This document shows positions 38,383-46,328 of a stretch of 64,000 nt of DNA, one piece after another. Origin of the DNA: a virus; the IMG/VR virus record IMGVR_UViG_3300037258_000590, positions 146,384 to 210,383 of that record, one strand, 5' to 3'. The notes beneath the pieces are model-generated. The model made no database searches. It was not told the DNA's origin and saw only the letters and a list, made by a program, of their open reading frames with translations. Position 1 is the stretch's first letter, and each line of letters opens with the position of its first letter. Both the position numbers and the translations under genes were made by a program.

Positions 38383-38801
38383 CCTACGACGACGCGTGGC
38401 GCCCGGCCGTGCCGGACTGGAACCCGCCCGGCCCGGGTACCTACGTGTATTACCTGGAGGTCCGTTACCCACCTGGCTCATTCGAGCCGGGCTGGCGGCC
38501 AGACTTCTGGTCTGACCCGGCGTTCCTGGCCAGCTTGTCCCGCAAAGGACGCAAAGCGCTGGCGAAGCAGACGTTCAGGTGGCCGCGGGAGCACCTGTAC
38601 CTGTCGGCTTCTGGCGCGGCCAAGCGGGCCGGGACGCTGCGCTGGTTCGGCGCCGAGGTGGCGGTGCGCCGGTCAGTGCCGGTCAGGTGGCCGGTACCTG
38701 GCCCGGAGACCTGGATCATCGACCTGAAAGTGCCCGGCACGGAATGGCCCGGGAACCCTTACCCGGAAGAATTCGACGCGTCCGGGTTGCCGAAGACCTG
38801 A
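38379..38801 (+). CDS. Hypothetical protein, 140 aa
   Basis: GTG start by overlap. Trp/Pro-rich, mixed alpha/beta, with ETWIIDLKVPGTEWPGNPYP then EEFDASGLPKT at the C-terminus. This C-terminal segment and following leader are duplicated with mutations at 39802-39905. Unrecognised. Confidence 0.75.
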   Translation: MTYDDAWRPAVPDWNPPGPGTYVYYLEVRYPPGSFEPGWRPDFWSDPAFLASLSRKGRKALAKQTFRWPREHLYLSASGAAKRAGTLRWFGAEVAVRRSVPVRWPVPGPETWIIDLKVPGTEWPGNPYPEEFDASGLPKT

Positions 38802-38819
38802 CGACAGGAAGAAACGACC

Positions 38820-39581
38820 ATGCCGGAGACGGAAGTTATCCTCGATATCTGCATGCCGGAAGGGAAGACCTGGCTGGCGCGCATTACCGGGCCAGACGAG
38901 CGCTGGGGTGTAGTGCGTGCATTCATCAACCCGGTCAGTACAAGCACGTCGAAATCAGGCCGGACCGGCCAGGCCACCTACCTGATCGGTCCCGGCATCT
39001 ACGAGCGGCACGAAGGCCGCCGGAACCTGGCCGGGTTCAACGGGTTCTTCCAGGTAACCGGTGCCGGCCAGGTCGTGCCACTGAACTCAGCGGCGGAAAG
39101 CCTGAACGTCCTGGCAGCGCCAGCAGCCTGGCCAGCGAGCGATCCTGCGTTCAGGGGGGAATCCGGCCTGGACGGCCATCACGCTATCACGCCGGACGGC
39201 GCATTCACCGAGCCGGCTGCGGCAACGGAAGATCAGCTGCTAGCCGAGATAGCCAGCCTGGAGGACCAGCTGGACCGGGCGCATGCAGCACTCCAGGCCG
39301 AGCGCTTCAAAGACGTCCCGCGGTATAGCAAGGGCGACATCATACTGGTACCGCGCAAGCTGTTCGGCAAAATAACGCCGTGGGCAGCCCAGATCGCTAC
39401 CGTGCACCTGGACTATAGCGCAGGTGCGGTACGCGGCGGAAAACGCTGGGAGACCCGCCTCGTCTCCTACAGTGTCTTTCTCCGGCGGCCAGACGGCACA
39501 TTCGGCGGCGCCAGCGAAGGCTACCGGCACGACGAGGTGCGCCTGGCACCACAGGAACCCGCTGAGGAGCACCATGATTAG
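38820..39581 (+). CDS. Hypothetical protein, 253 aa
   Basis: ATG after GACAGGAAGAAACGACC. N-terminal alpha/beta domain (ILDICMPEGKTWLARITGPD), a coiled coil (EDQLLAEIASLEDQLDRAHA, about 140-165), then a beta-rich end (SKGDIILVPRKLFGKITPWA). Not recognised. The gene at 39574 starts inside its end. Confidence 0.75.
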   Translation: MPETEVILDICMPEGKTWLARITGPDERWGVVRAFINPVSTSTSKSGRTGQATYLIGPGIYERHEGRRNLAGFNGFFQVTGAGQVVPLNSAAESLNVLAAPAAWPASDPAFRGESGLDGHHAITPDGAFTEPAAATEDQLLAEIASLEDQLDRAHAALQAERFKDVPRYSKGDIILVPRKLFGKITPWAAQIATVHLDYSAGAVRGGKRWETRLVSYSVFLRRPDGTFGGASEGYRHDEVRLAPQEPAEEHHD

Positions 39582-39840
39582 CCCGGATCAGCGCGCTGGT
39601 GAACTAGCCCGGCAGTACGAGGAAGGCGGCATCACCGCCAGGGCGGCCCGCGGCGGCGGCATCATCTACGCCAGGGACACCGAAACTGAGGCCGTACTGC
39701 GGCAGCTATCCAGGAATCGCGCACCCAGGGGGGAATCCGGGCCGGCCGCGATAGATCCGGTCAGCGCGAAGATGGCTGGCGCAGAGCCACCGCCGAAGCG
39801 AACCTGGGTCATTGACCTGAAGGTGCCCGGCGCGGAATGA
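39574..39840 (+). CDS. Mosaic hypothetical protein, 88 aa
   Basis: Residues 1-50 are unique (DQRAGELARQYEEGGITARA). Residues about 51-77 come from the three-copy repeat (ESGPAAIDPVSAKMAGAEPP). The last ~11 (VIDLKVPGAE) copy the C-terminal segment of the 38379 gene, where TGG has become TGA, truncating the copy. Start ATG after GAGGAGCACC. May be a recent fusion rather than a functional gene. Confidence 0.6.
   Translation: MISPDQRAGELARQYEEGGITARAARGGGIIYARDTETEAVLRQLSRNRAPRGESGPAAIDPVSAKMAGAEPPPKRTWVIDLKVPGAE
39720..39807 (+). repeat. Three-copy ~100-bp repeat, copy 2 (short)
   Basis: CGCACCCAGGGGGGAATCCG then GGCCGGCCGCGATAGATCCG and on to GCGAACCTGG. Followed immediately by the 38711-38809 relic rather than by the GAGCAGATCCTG half, so recombination occurred at about 39802-39807. 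Confidence 0.85.
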
Positions 39841-39905
39841 CCTGGCAACCCGTATCCGGAAGAATTCGACGCCTCCGGGATACCGAGAACCTGACGACAG
39901 GAGAA
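39802..39905 (+). pseudogene. Relic of the 38379 gene's 3' end
   Basis: Shares ATTGACCTGAAGGTGCCCGG, AGAATTCGACGC and CCTGACGACAGG with 38711-38809; several substitutions, including TGG to TGA. Includes a copy of the ACGACAGGAG leader used by the next gene. Confidence 0.8.
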
Positions 39906-39911
39906 ACGCTC

Positions 39912-40070
39912 ATGCCACCCGCGGAAAACGAAAAAAGAAAGAACGCGCTGCCTGCCATTCAGCTGATTGTGTACATCAACGACGCCCTGGCCGCGATAGC
40001 TGCTCAGCTAGAGGCAGCAGGCGTAAGCTCCGCAACCGTAAGAAAACTGCGGAACGCGGGCTTCACCTGA
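39912..40070 (+). CDS. Small helical protein, 52 aa
   Basis: ATG after GACAGGAGAAACGCTC. Charged start (ENEKRKNALPAIQLIVYIND) and helices with a Ser-rich turn. Predicted two-helix peptide; unknown. Confidence 0.65.
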   Translation: MPPAENEKRKNALPAIQLIVYINDALAAIAAQLEAAGVSSATVRKLRNAGFT

Positions 40071-40119
40071 GCAGCGGCGTATAACAGGACGACAACGTAC
40101 ACGAGGAACAGGAGACACA

Positions 40120-40509
40120 GTGGAAGACATCACATGCCTGGGCGGCGCGCCCCGGTACATCAACATGGACGCCGGGCCAGCCGAAGATATCACCCGCGAC
40201 ATCGCCGGGGCCATCGGCGCGGCCCGCGACGGCAGCCGTACCCTGATCCGCTGGGAGGGAAAGACGCTCGCCGTGATCAGCCCGGTGGCGGGCAGCCCCG
40301 GCGCGGAGACCGTCACCGTCACGGTCAGGTTCGCCGACCGGGCCGAGGCCATCCCGCTGGCCGTGAGCCGGGCCCGCGAGCTGTACGGCGACGACGCTCC
40401 CCTTACCGTGGTCAGTGTCGGGAAGATCTGGTCCGGGAACGGGCCGTCCAGGTTCCTGGCCGACGTCACCCTGCGCTGCGATGAGCTGCCCGCGGAGCTG
40501 GCCCCGTGA
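40120..40509 (+). CDS. Hypothetical protein, 129 aa
   Basis: GTG after AACAGGAGACACA. Beta-rich (TVTVTVRFADRAEAIPLAVS) with a conserved-looking Gly-rich start. Stop overlaps the next GTG. Unrecognised. Confidence 0.75.
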   Translation: MEDITCLGGAPRYINMDAGPAEDITRDIAGAIGAARDGSRTLIRWEGKTLAVISPVAGSPGAETVTVTVRFADRAEAIPLAVSRARELYGDDAPLTVVSVGKIWSGNGPSRFLADVTLRCDELPAELAP

Positions 40510-40889
40510 GGCCGCGGGTCCCCGCGCGGCGCGCCGGGAGCATCGTCACCCCGCACGAGGTCAAGGTGCGCCGGTACCTGGAAGGCCAGGGGTACAGTGC
40601 CGACGAGGCACACATGGCCGTCGCGCGGGCCATCACCAGCGAGACCGGCAGCTACCCGCTGCGCGACCACTACGTCTACTTCAACGGCATCCAGTACGCG
40701 TCCGGCCCGGCGGCGGTGCTGACGGCCGCTGACATCGCCGCTGCCGAGGCCCGCAGCCTGGACGCCGCGGTCAGCCGTGCGGTCAGCGGCCGGTACCCGA
40801 CCGCCAGTTCCTCCTACAGGAAGCTGGGCGAGGAGTTCGGCGAGCTGGGAACTCCGCACCCAGGGGGGAATCCGGGCCGGCCGCGATAA
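40506..40889 (+). CDS. Hypothetical protein, 127 aa, truncated by a repeat
   Basis: GTG overlap. EVKVRRYLEGQGYSADEAHM then helices; the last ~11 residues (HPGGNPGRPR) are read from the three-copy repeat, so the natural C-terminus has probably been replaced. Confidence 0.7.
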   Translation: MRPRVPARRAGSIVTPHEVKVRRYLEGQGYSADEAHMAVARAITSETGSYPLRDHYVYFNGIQYASGPAAVLTAADIAAAEARSLDAAVSRAVSGRYPTASSSYRKLGEEFGELGTPHPGGNPGRPR

Positions 40890-40979
40890 GTCCGGTCAGC
40901 GCGAAGACGGCTGGCGCGGAGCCACCGCCGGAGCGAACCTGGCTCGCTGAGCAGATCCTGTCCGCACTGGCCGGCCGGA
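40856..40979 (+). repeat. Three-copy ~100-bp repeat, copy 3 (full length)
   Basis: CGCACCCAGGGGGGAATCCG through GCGAAGACGGCTGGCGCGGA to GAGCAGATCCTGTCCGCACT and GGCCGGCCGGA. Matches 31936-32050 at its 3' side and 39720-39807 at its 5' side. In this copy it contains stop codons in the local frame and is not coding. Confidence 0.85.
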
Positions 40980-41104
40980 ACCGTACGCGGGCCTGCTGCT
41001 GGCAGAAATGGCCGCTAGGCACCTGGTATACGCGCGTCCTGAGCGAAACCGCATTACCTGGTTCCTGGCAGGCACGGCAGTGCCCGCGAGAAGGAGAAGC
41101 GATA
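40980..41104 (+). promoter_or_regulatory. Non-coding gap and leader of the CCA-type gene
   Basis: 125 bases without a supported ORF. GAGAAGGAGAAGCGATA precedes ATG 41105. No clear hairpin or promoter was recognised. Probably material left over from the repeat insertion. Confidence 0.4.
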
Positions 41105-42529
41105 ATGATACTGAAACGTAAGATCACCGGCCCGGACGGAGACCGGGTACTCACGGTCATCCGCGCGGCGGGCGGGCGGCCGGTGCTGGCCGGCGGCTGC
41201 GTGCGGGATGCGATCCTGCACCCGGGGCGGCCTGCGAAAGACATCGACATCGAGGTTTTCGGCCCCGCGGACTTCGAGCGGCTGGCGTACGCGCTCACTG
41301 AGGCCGGATTCGCGCCGGGCCTGACCGGAGTCAGCTTCAGCGTCATCAAGATCCGCAGCAGCGGCACTGAGTTCGATATTGCTCTCGCGCGCCAGGATTC
41401 CAAGACCGGGCCGGGCCACCGCGGGTTCGACGTCATTCCCGATGGGCTTCTCGGGTTCGCAGCGGCGAGTGCGCGCCGGGACTTCACGGTCAACGCGCTG
41501 ATGGCCGACCCGGATACCGGTGAGGTGACCGATTGCCACCACGGACTGGATGACCTGCGCGCGGGCGTCCTGCGGCATACCTCAGGCGCATTCACGGAAG
41601 ACCCGCTGCGGGTGCTGCGGGCGGTGCAGTTCGCGGCCCGGTTCGGTTTCCGGCTGCACCCGGAGACCGCGGCGCTGTGCGGCAGCATCTCGGGGGCGTT
41701 CACCGAGCTGGCCGCCGAGCGGATATGGGGTGAGTTCATCAAGCTGGGCACCCTGGGCACCGACATCAGCGCCGGGCTGCGGGTGCTGGCCGAGACCGGG
41801 TGGGAGCGGCATTTCCCGCCTCTTGGCGCGCTGCACGGCGTGCCGCAGGAGCCGCAGTGGCATCCCGAAGGAGATGTCTGGACCCATTCCGGGCTGGCGG
41901 CCGGCCAGGCGGCCCGGCTGGCTGATGAAGCGGGCGTGACGGGCACTGACCGGCTGGTCCTGGTCCTGGCGGCGCTAGCCCACGATTTCGGGAAGGTCAC
42001 GACTACCCGGACGGTGAAAGGCCGGATCATCTCGCACGGTCACGCAGCGGCCGGGGTCGCGCCGGCGGTCGCGTTCCTGCGCGGCGCCGGGTGCCCGCAT
42101 GCTATAGCCGCCCGGGTGGCCACGCTGGTCCGGGAGCACATGAACTGTGCCGGGCGCCCCTCGAAAACAGTGGTCCGCAGGATGGCCCGGCGGCTCGGCG
42201 GCACGTCGCTGACTGAGCTGGCCCTGGTGATCGGCGCTGATCATGCGGGCCGCGGAGACCCGGGCGCGCCGAACCCGGCCCTGGCGTGGCTGGAGATGGC
42301 GGCCGGGCTGGGGGTGACCGGGCAGCCGGCGAGAAGACTGCTGGCCGGGCGGCACCTGATCGCGGCCGGGATGACGCCGGGCCCGGCGTTCGGGCCTGTC
42401 CTGGCCGCCGCCCTGACCGCGCAGGATGACGGCGAATTCACCGATGAGGCCGGCGCGCTGGCGTGGCTGACCCAGCTGACCGGGCGCACAGCACAGACCG
42501 CGCAAGCACGAGAAGGGAATTTCTCATGA
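41105..42529 (+). CDS. CCA-adding enzyme / poly(A) polymerase family protein with HD domain, 474 aa
   Basis: RPVLAGGCVRDAILHPG and AKDIDIEVFG give the class-II nucleotidyltransferase motif (G-G-x-V-R-D and D-x-D). RRDFTVNALM, TFXEDPLRVLRAVQFAARFG (residues TEDPLRVLRAVQ) follow, then a C-terminal HD phosphohydrolase motif LAALAHDFGKVT with HGHAAAG. Such enzymes repair tRNA 3' CCA ends or add poly(A). A phage copy could protect or rebuild tRNAs after host cleavage; that role is an inference. Ends by overlap with the next gene. Confidence 0.85.
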   Translation: MILKRKITGPDGDRVLTVIRAAGGRPVLAGGCVRDAILHPGRPAKDIDIEVFGPADFERLAYALTEAGFAPGLTGVSFSVIKIRSSGTEFDIALARQDSKTGPGHRGFDVIPDGLLGFAAASARRDFTVNALMADPDTGEVTDCHHGLDDLRAGVLRHTSGAFTEDPLRVLRAVQFAARFGFRLHPETAALCGSISGAFTELAAERIWGEFIKLGTLGTDISAGLRVLAETGWERHFPPLGALHGVPQEPQWHPEGDVWTHSGLAAGQAARLADEAGVTGTDRLVLVLAALAHDFGKVTTTRTVKGRIISHGHAAAGVAPAVAFLRGAGCPHAIAARVATLVREHMNCAGRPSKTVVRRMARRLGGTSLTELALVIGADHAGRGDPGAPNPALAWLEMAAGLGVTGQPARRLLAGRHLIAAGMTPGPAFGPVLAAALTAQDDGEFTDEAGALAWLTQLTGRTAQTAQAREGNFS

Positions 42530-43365
42530 CATCCACCCCGGCGCTGGATCTGTGCCGCAAGATCAGCACCTGGCAGGAAGCTGACGGCGCTTCGTCCGGG
42601 CTGCCGATGCTGATGCCGGCCCGCGAGCAGGCCGACCTGGACCACATCCTCGCCCAGGTGCGCCAGGCCAGCACGGCCGGGCTGCCGCCTCTGGAAGAAC
42701 GGGCCAGGTACTGGCTGGTCGGGTACCGCGAGCTGGAGCGGCAGCAGCGGGTGCTCACCGAGCAGCAGCGCACGGAACTGAACGCGGTCGTAGACCGGCT
42801 GGCACCCGCGCCGCGAAAAACACGCCAGCGCCAGATCAGGCAGCGAACCGGTGAACCCGTCATCCTCGCCGTGATAATTGCCTTGACCAGCATCCTGATC
42901 CTCGTCGGGGTCCTCGGCATCCGGATGCTGGTGACCAGCGGCAACGGCAGCCCGCCTGCCGCCGGAGCGCCCGCGGATCCCGGCCAGCAGCCGGCCCCGG
43001 GCGCACTCACGGACCTGCAGCAGTTCCGGGCTGACTGGAACGTGCCGGCCGGAGCGAGCGCGTCAGCCGGGCACCCGGCCCAGCTGGTCCTGCTGCAGAA
43101 CGGCCTGTACTACCCTGCCCCGTGGTCGGTCCCGGCCGGCGACGCGGGCTGGGTGCCTGACACCACAGGTACCCTCGCCGGGCAGCCGGCGATCCACGGC
43201 AACCAGGCGGATGTGACCGACAGCGACGGAACTGCCTGGACTGTCGCTGTCGGCCAGCCGTTCGTGCTGGCCGCCAACCCCCAGGTGGTGCTCCGCGTGC
43301 TGCGGGATGCCGCCGTCCAGTCCATGCCGCAACCGCACGCCATCGCGGTGCGGACCAGTTCCTGA
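42526..43365 (+). CDS. Single-span membrane protein, 279 aa
   Basis: ATGA overlap start. Cytoplasmic helical part (about 1-110, DLDHILAQVRQASTAGLPPL), one membrane segment (PVILAVIIALTSILILVGVL), then an extracellular Pro/Ala-rich and beta region (NGLYYPAPWSVPAGDAGWVP; VALN-like strands). Probably part of an envelope-associated complex with the following protein. Unrecognised family. Confidence 0.75.
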   Translation: MTSTPALDLCRKISTWQEADGASSGLPMLMPAREQADLDHILAQVRQASTAGLPPLEERARYWLVGYRELERQQRVLTEQQRTELNAVVDRLAPAPRKTRQRQIRQRTGEPVILAVIIALTSILILVGVLGIRMLVTSGNGSPPAAGAPADPGQQPAPGALTDLQQFRADWNVPAGASASAGHPAQLVLLQNGLYYPAPWSVPAGDAGWVPDTTGTLAGQPAIHGNQADVTDSDGTAWTVAVGQPFVLAANPQVVLRVLRDAAVQSMPQPHAIAVRTSS

Positions 43366-43386
43366 CCCAAGACAGGAGATCAGTTC

Positions 43387-45321
43387 ATGCCAGCTGTACT
43401 AGCAGGCCTCATCGCGGGCCTTGTCCTCGGCGCCGTCAGCGGCGCCCTCTCCCTCATCAGGTCGAAGGGCGACGGCAAGACGGCCGCCAAGGTCAATTTC
43501 TTCGCGAACCTGGTCGTCACCGGGCTCATCGTCACCTGGCCGGTCGCCGGCCTGACCTTGCCGACCGCGACGTTCGCGGGAGTCCTGCCGCTGATCGTGC
43601 TGGACCTGACCCTGGCCATGGTGATCGCGGCTCTCGCGGACGGGTTCGCGGAGGGCCTGTCCGCGGCTGCCGTGATCATGGCCCTCGCGGTGATCGCCGC
43701 GGGAGGCACGTGGCTCGCGGTGCACAACGGGCCGCATAACGCGCAGGAAGCGGCGCACATCGTGCACGTCACTGTCGCGGCGGATGACGCACTGCCTGCC
43801 AGCGTCACCTCCGACCTGGTGGTCGTCACCCCGGATGAGGCAGCTACCCGGGCGTCCCAGGCGATGTCGAGCGGCATCGCGGCGACCCGTAACTTCGCCA
43901 CGTTCACGAACCTGGGGCCGGCCACGCTGCAGCGGGTGGACGGGAAGATGTGGTACGTGTTCCAGCTGGAATTCGACGGCGCGGGCAACAAGGCGCGGCT
44001 GCACGCGATCGTGCCCGGCTACATCATGATCAGCGCAGAGGACCCGAACCCGGACGCGGCTCCGGTAGAGCGGTACGACGGGCAGTGCAAGGACAGCTGC
44101 ACGATGATCGTCAGCCTGGCCGGCGGGCAGGGTTCTGAGCCGATGCGGTGGGTGCGGGATCACCTGGCCGGCGCTGGCCAGTACACGCTGCAGGATCCGA
44201 CCCTGGAAATCCAGGACGGCACCGGCGACCCGTACTTCACGGTGACCATGCTGAAGCCTCAGCTCGGCACGACGTTCCCGGCCCCGGTGGCCGTCGCGGT
44301 GATCAACGCCCACACCGGGCAGGTCACGAAGTACGACCTGCCCGGCCACGGCCCGGACCAGCTGGCCGCGCACGCGCCGTGGGTTGACCGGGTGTACAGC
44401 CAGGCCACGGCTGAGCAGATCGTCAACTGGTACGGCTACTACGCCCAGGCCAGCTGGCCCGGTCTCGGCGGCAGCAACGCCAACCGGTTCCAGGTATCCG
44501 GCGACCCGGTGCTGACCTACACCGGGGACGAGAACCCGTCCTGGCGGATGCTGCTGACCAGCTTCAACGCCGAGACATCGGTCTACCGGATCGTGGAGAT
44601 GGACTCGGCGACCGGGGCGATGACCATTTACGCGCCGGCCAGCGCGATGGGCATCGAGTCCACCGTCGCGAGCGCCTTCTGCAATGCGCAGGGGGTCGGC
44701 GCGGGCAACGTCAGGTCCAATCACCTGATCCCTGAAGACATGACGCTGCACGTGATAGACGGCCAGCTGGTCTGGATGACCAGCTACGAATCGTCGCAGG
44801 CCAGCGGCTCGTCAACGGACAGTCCGGCGCAACAGGAAGGCGACACGGACGACCCGTGCGGGACCGGCGAGGCCCCGGTGAGCAATCCCACGTTCACCGG
44901 GATCGGCTTCGTGCCGGCCTACAACGCCACGGCGGCCAGCGCGGTGTTCGGCGCTACCCGGGAGCAGGCGCTGGCTAACCTGTTCACCGGGATCGCCCAG
45001 CAGGGCAGCAGCAACGGGGCCAATCCGGGCGCAGGCGCTGCCGAGATCACCATCACCGGAACGATCTGCGGGAAAGCCCCGGACACCGAGAACGGCAACA
45101 CGGTGTACTACGTCACCTTGTGCGGAGCAGGCGGCAAGCCGGACAGCACCAAGGTCTACACCGGCACCAGCGCGGCCAGCTCGGGCGGTCCGGCGCTCGT
45201 CCTCGCGGGCACCGGCGATGACGTCGTGATCAAGGTGCTCAGGGTGAGCGCCAGCAGCTCCCAGCAGCAGATCCAGGGGTTCAGCGACACCCAGCACCCG
45301 GTCACCACCCCAGGAGGCTGA
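43387..45321 (+). CDS. Multi-span membrane protein with large outside domain, 644 aa
   Basis: ATG after GACAGGAGATCAGTTC. Four to five membrane helices in residues 1-115 (MPAVLAGLIAGLVLGAVSGA; VVTGLIVTWPVAGL; ALAVIAAGGTWL), then a long exported region with WVDRVYSQATAEQIVNWYGYYAQ, VLTYTGDENPSWRMLLTSFN and repeated structural motifs. This matches, from memory, large membrane proteins of phages and plasmids that combine a CvpA-like region with a conserved outside domain (pattern W-x-D-R-x-Y ... W-Y-G-x-Y). Function unknown; membrane remodelling or exclusion is possible. Confidence 0.7.
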   Translation: MPAVLAGLIAGLVLGAVSGALSLIRSKGDGKTAAKVNFFANLVVTGLIVTWPVAGLTLPTATFAGVLPLIVLDLTLAMVIAALADGFAEGLSAAAVIMALAVIAAGGTWLAVHNGPHNAQEAAHIVHVTVAADDALPASVTSDLVVVTPDEAATRASQAMSSGIAATRNFATFTNLGPATLQRVDGKMWYVFQLEFDGAGNKARLHAIVPGYIMISAEDPNPDAAPVERYDGQCKDSCTMIVSLAGGQGSEPMRWVRDHLAGAGQYTLQDPTLEIQDGTGDPYFTVTMLKPQLGTTFPAPVAVAVINAHTGQVTKYDLPGHGPDQLAAHAPWVDRVYSQATAEQIVNWYGYYAQASWPGLGGSNANRFQVSGDPVLTYTGDENPSWRMLLTSFNAETSVYRIVEMDSATGAMTIYAPASAMGIESTVASAFCNAQGVGAGNVRSNHLIPEDMTLHVIDGQLVWMTSYESSQASGSSTDSPAQQEGDTDDPCGTGEAPVSNPTFTGIGFVPAYNATAASAVFGATREQALANLFTGIAQQGSSNGANPGAGAAEITITGTICGKAPDTENGNTVYYVTLCGAGGKPDSTKVYTGTSAASSGGPALVLAGTGDDVVIKVLRVSASSSQQQIQGFSDTQHPVTTPGG

Positions 45322-45322
45322 C

Positions 45323-45475
45323 GTGGACGAGACGACCATCACGAAAATAGCTGACGACATCGTGCACCTGCGCGACGCGCTCCTGACGCGCGAGCTGCCA
45401 GTGGCCGAGATCGGGCCGGTCCTGGCCGCCTGCGCGCTCGGCATCGTCATCTTCGAGACCGAGAACGCGCTGTAG
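45323..45475 (+). CDS. Small membrane-associated protein, 50 aa
   Basis: GTG after CAGGAGGCTGAC. N-terminal amphipathic helix, then VLAACALGIVIFETENAL at the C-terminus, hydrophobic enough to associate with a membrane. Last gene of the rightward array; converges with the leftward HNH gene after 13 bases. Confidence 0.65.
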   Translation: MDETTITKIADDIVHLRDALLTRELPVAEIGPVLAACALGIVIFETENAL

Positions 45476-45488
45476 GTTACCCGCTGGA

Positions 45489-45857
45489 TTACCAGGGGCG
45501 CCCGGCTTCCGTATCCGGTTTCGGCGGGTACCGGGGCCGGGCGCCCTGGCGTGCAGCGGCCCATTCCGCGATGATCCGCCGGGCTCGCTGGACCGAGAGG
45601 GCGCCGCGGACCTGATTGCAGTAGACCGGGCGCCCGCATTCCGCGGTGCACACCGGGCACGGGTTCCCGGGCGCGCCGTGTGCGGGCCGGCAGTTATCCA
45701 GGCTCCACAGCAGGTCAGGACGGTCCGCAGCCGGCTGAAGGTGATCTACTTGCCTAGCGCCTCCGCAGCCGCACACATGACACAAGCCGCCGTAGTACTG
45801 GACCACGTGCCGGGCGAACGCTTCCCAGCGATGACCGCGAGGATGCGGGATGCTCAC
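45489..45857 (-). CDS. HNH endonuclease, about 122 aa
   Basis: GLCHVCGCGGARQVDHLQPA then LDNCRPAHGAPGNPCPVC contains the HNH pattern (C-x-x-C, D-H at the active centre, N and H later) plus two more zinc-type Cys pairs. GTG at 45857 is chosen because upstream residues are low quality; GTG at 45872 or 45875 are alternatives, and the start region overlaps the divergent gene at 45892. Role could be homing, packaging or defence. Confidence 0.75.
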   Translation of the reverse strand: MSIPHPRGHRWEAFARHVVQYYGGLCHVCGCGGARQVDHLQPAADRPDLLWSLDNCRPAHGAPGNPCPVCTAECGRPVYCNQVRGALSVQRARRIIAEWAAARQGARPRYPPKPDTEAGRPW

Positions 45858-45891
45858 CGTCTCACTCAACACCACGAACGGAAGTGACCAC

Positions 45892-46290
45892 GTGAAGGCA
45901 GTTAAGATACCGGCCGCGCAGCGATCCCTGCTGCTGGCAGGCGCAGGACACGTCACCGGCTGGGAGCTGTGGCGCGCCCGGCGGCTCATGCGCTGGTGCG
46001 GGCAGCTCCCGGCTGGCGGCGTGCTGACGGCGGACGGCGGCATGGCCGCGGGGTGCTGCATGCACTACTCGTTCTTCCGCTGGCGGATCTGGCTGCACCG
46101 CCACCCTGGCACGCGCCCGGTTCCGGCTGACCTGCGAGCAGCGCTGGACGGCAGGGGGCCGATGCCGGAATGGTTCAGGAAGGAAGCCCCCGCAACAGAG
46201 CACGAAAACCCGGCGGCAGCTGAGCCGCCTGCCGGACGTCAGCGCCCCGCAAAAGCCGGAAGCCACCCGATCACACCACCCAGGGCCTGA
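45892..46290 (+). CDS. Hypothetical protein, 132 aa
   Basis: GTG at 45892 with GGAAGTGACCAC upstream; ATG 45850 has no ribosome site. LMRWCGQLPAGGVLTADGGM, CCMHYSFFRWRIWLHRHPG and a Pro-rich tail. It lies between leftward genes, so it may be an insert. Its end converges with the leftward 46314 gene at a terminator. Confidence 0.6.
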   Translation: MKAVKIPAAQRSLLLAGAGHVTGWELWRARRLMRWCGQLPAGGVLTADGGMAAGCCMHYSFFRWRIWLHRHPGTRPVPADLRAALDGRGPMPEWFRKEAPATEHENPAAAEPPAGRQRPAKAGSHPITPPRA

Positions 46291-46294
46291 AAAC

Positions 46295-46328
46295 GCCCCT
46301 GGGCCCAGCACGGTCAGCGTGCAGGGGC
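46295..46328. terminator. Bidirectional terminator hairpin
   Basis: GCCCCTG (46295-46301) pairs with CAGGGGC (46322-46328), with an inner GCACG (46308-46312) / CGTGC (46318-46322). It separates the rightward gene ending at 46290 from the leftward gene ending at 46314, as expected for convergent units. No long T-run. Confidence 0.7.

Noticed and set aside
40783-42030. 415-aa leftward ORF opposite the CCA-type gene
   Set aside because: The rightward frame has clear nucleotidyltransferase and HD motifs; this frame is Ser/Arg/Pro noise.
43399-44751. 450-aa leftward ORF opposite the large membrane protein
   Set aside because: Shadow frame, Arg/Val/His-rich, no membrane segments; the rightward frame has a clear membrane N-terminus and a ribosome site.
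45850-45891. ATG 45850 as the start of the rightward 132-aa protein
   Set aside because: It lacks a ribosome site and adds residues overlapping the HNH gene's start; GTG 45892 is preceded by GGAAGTGACCAC.
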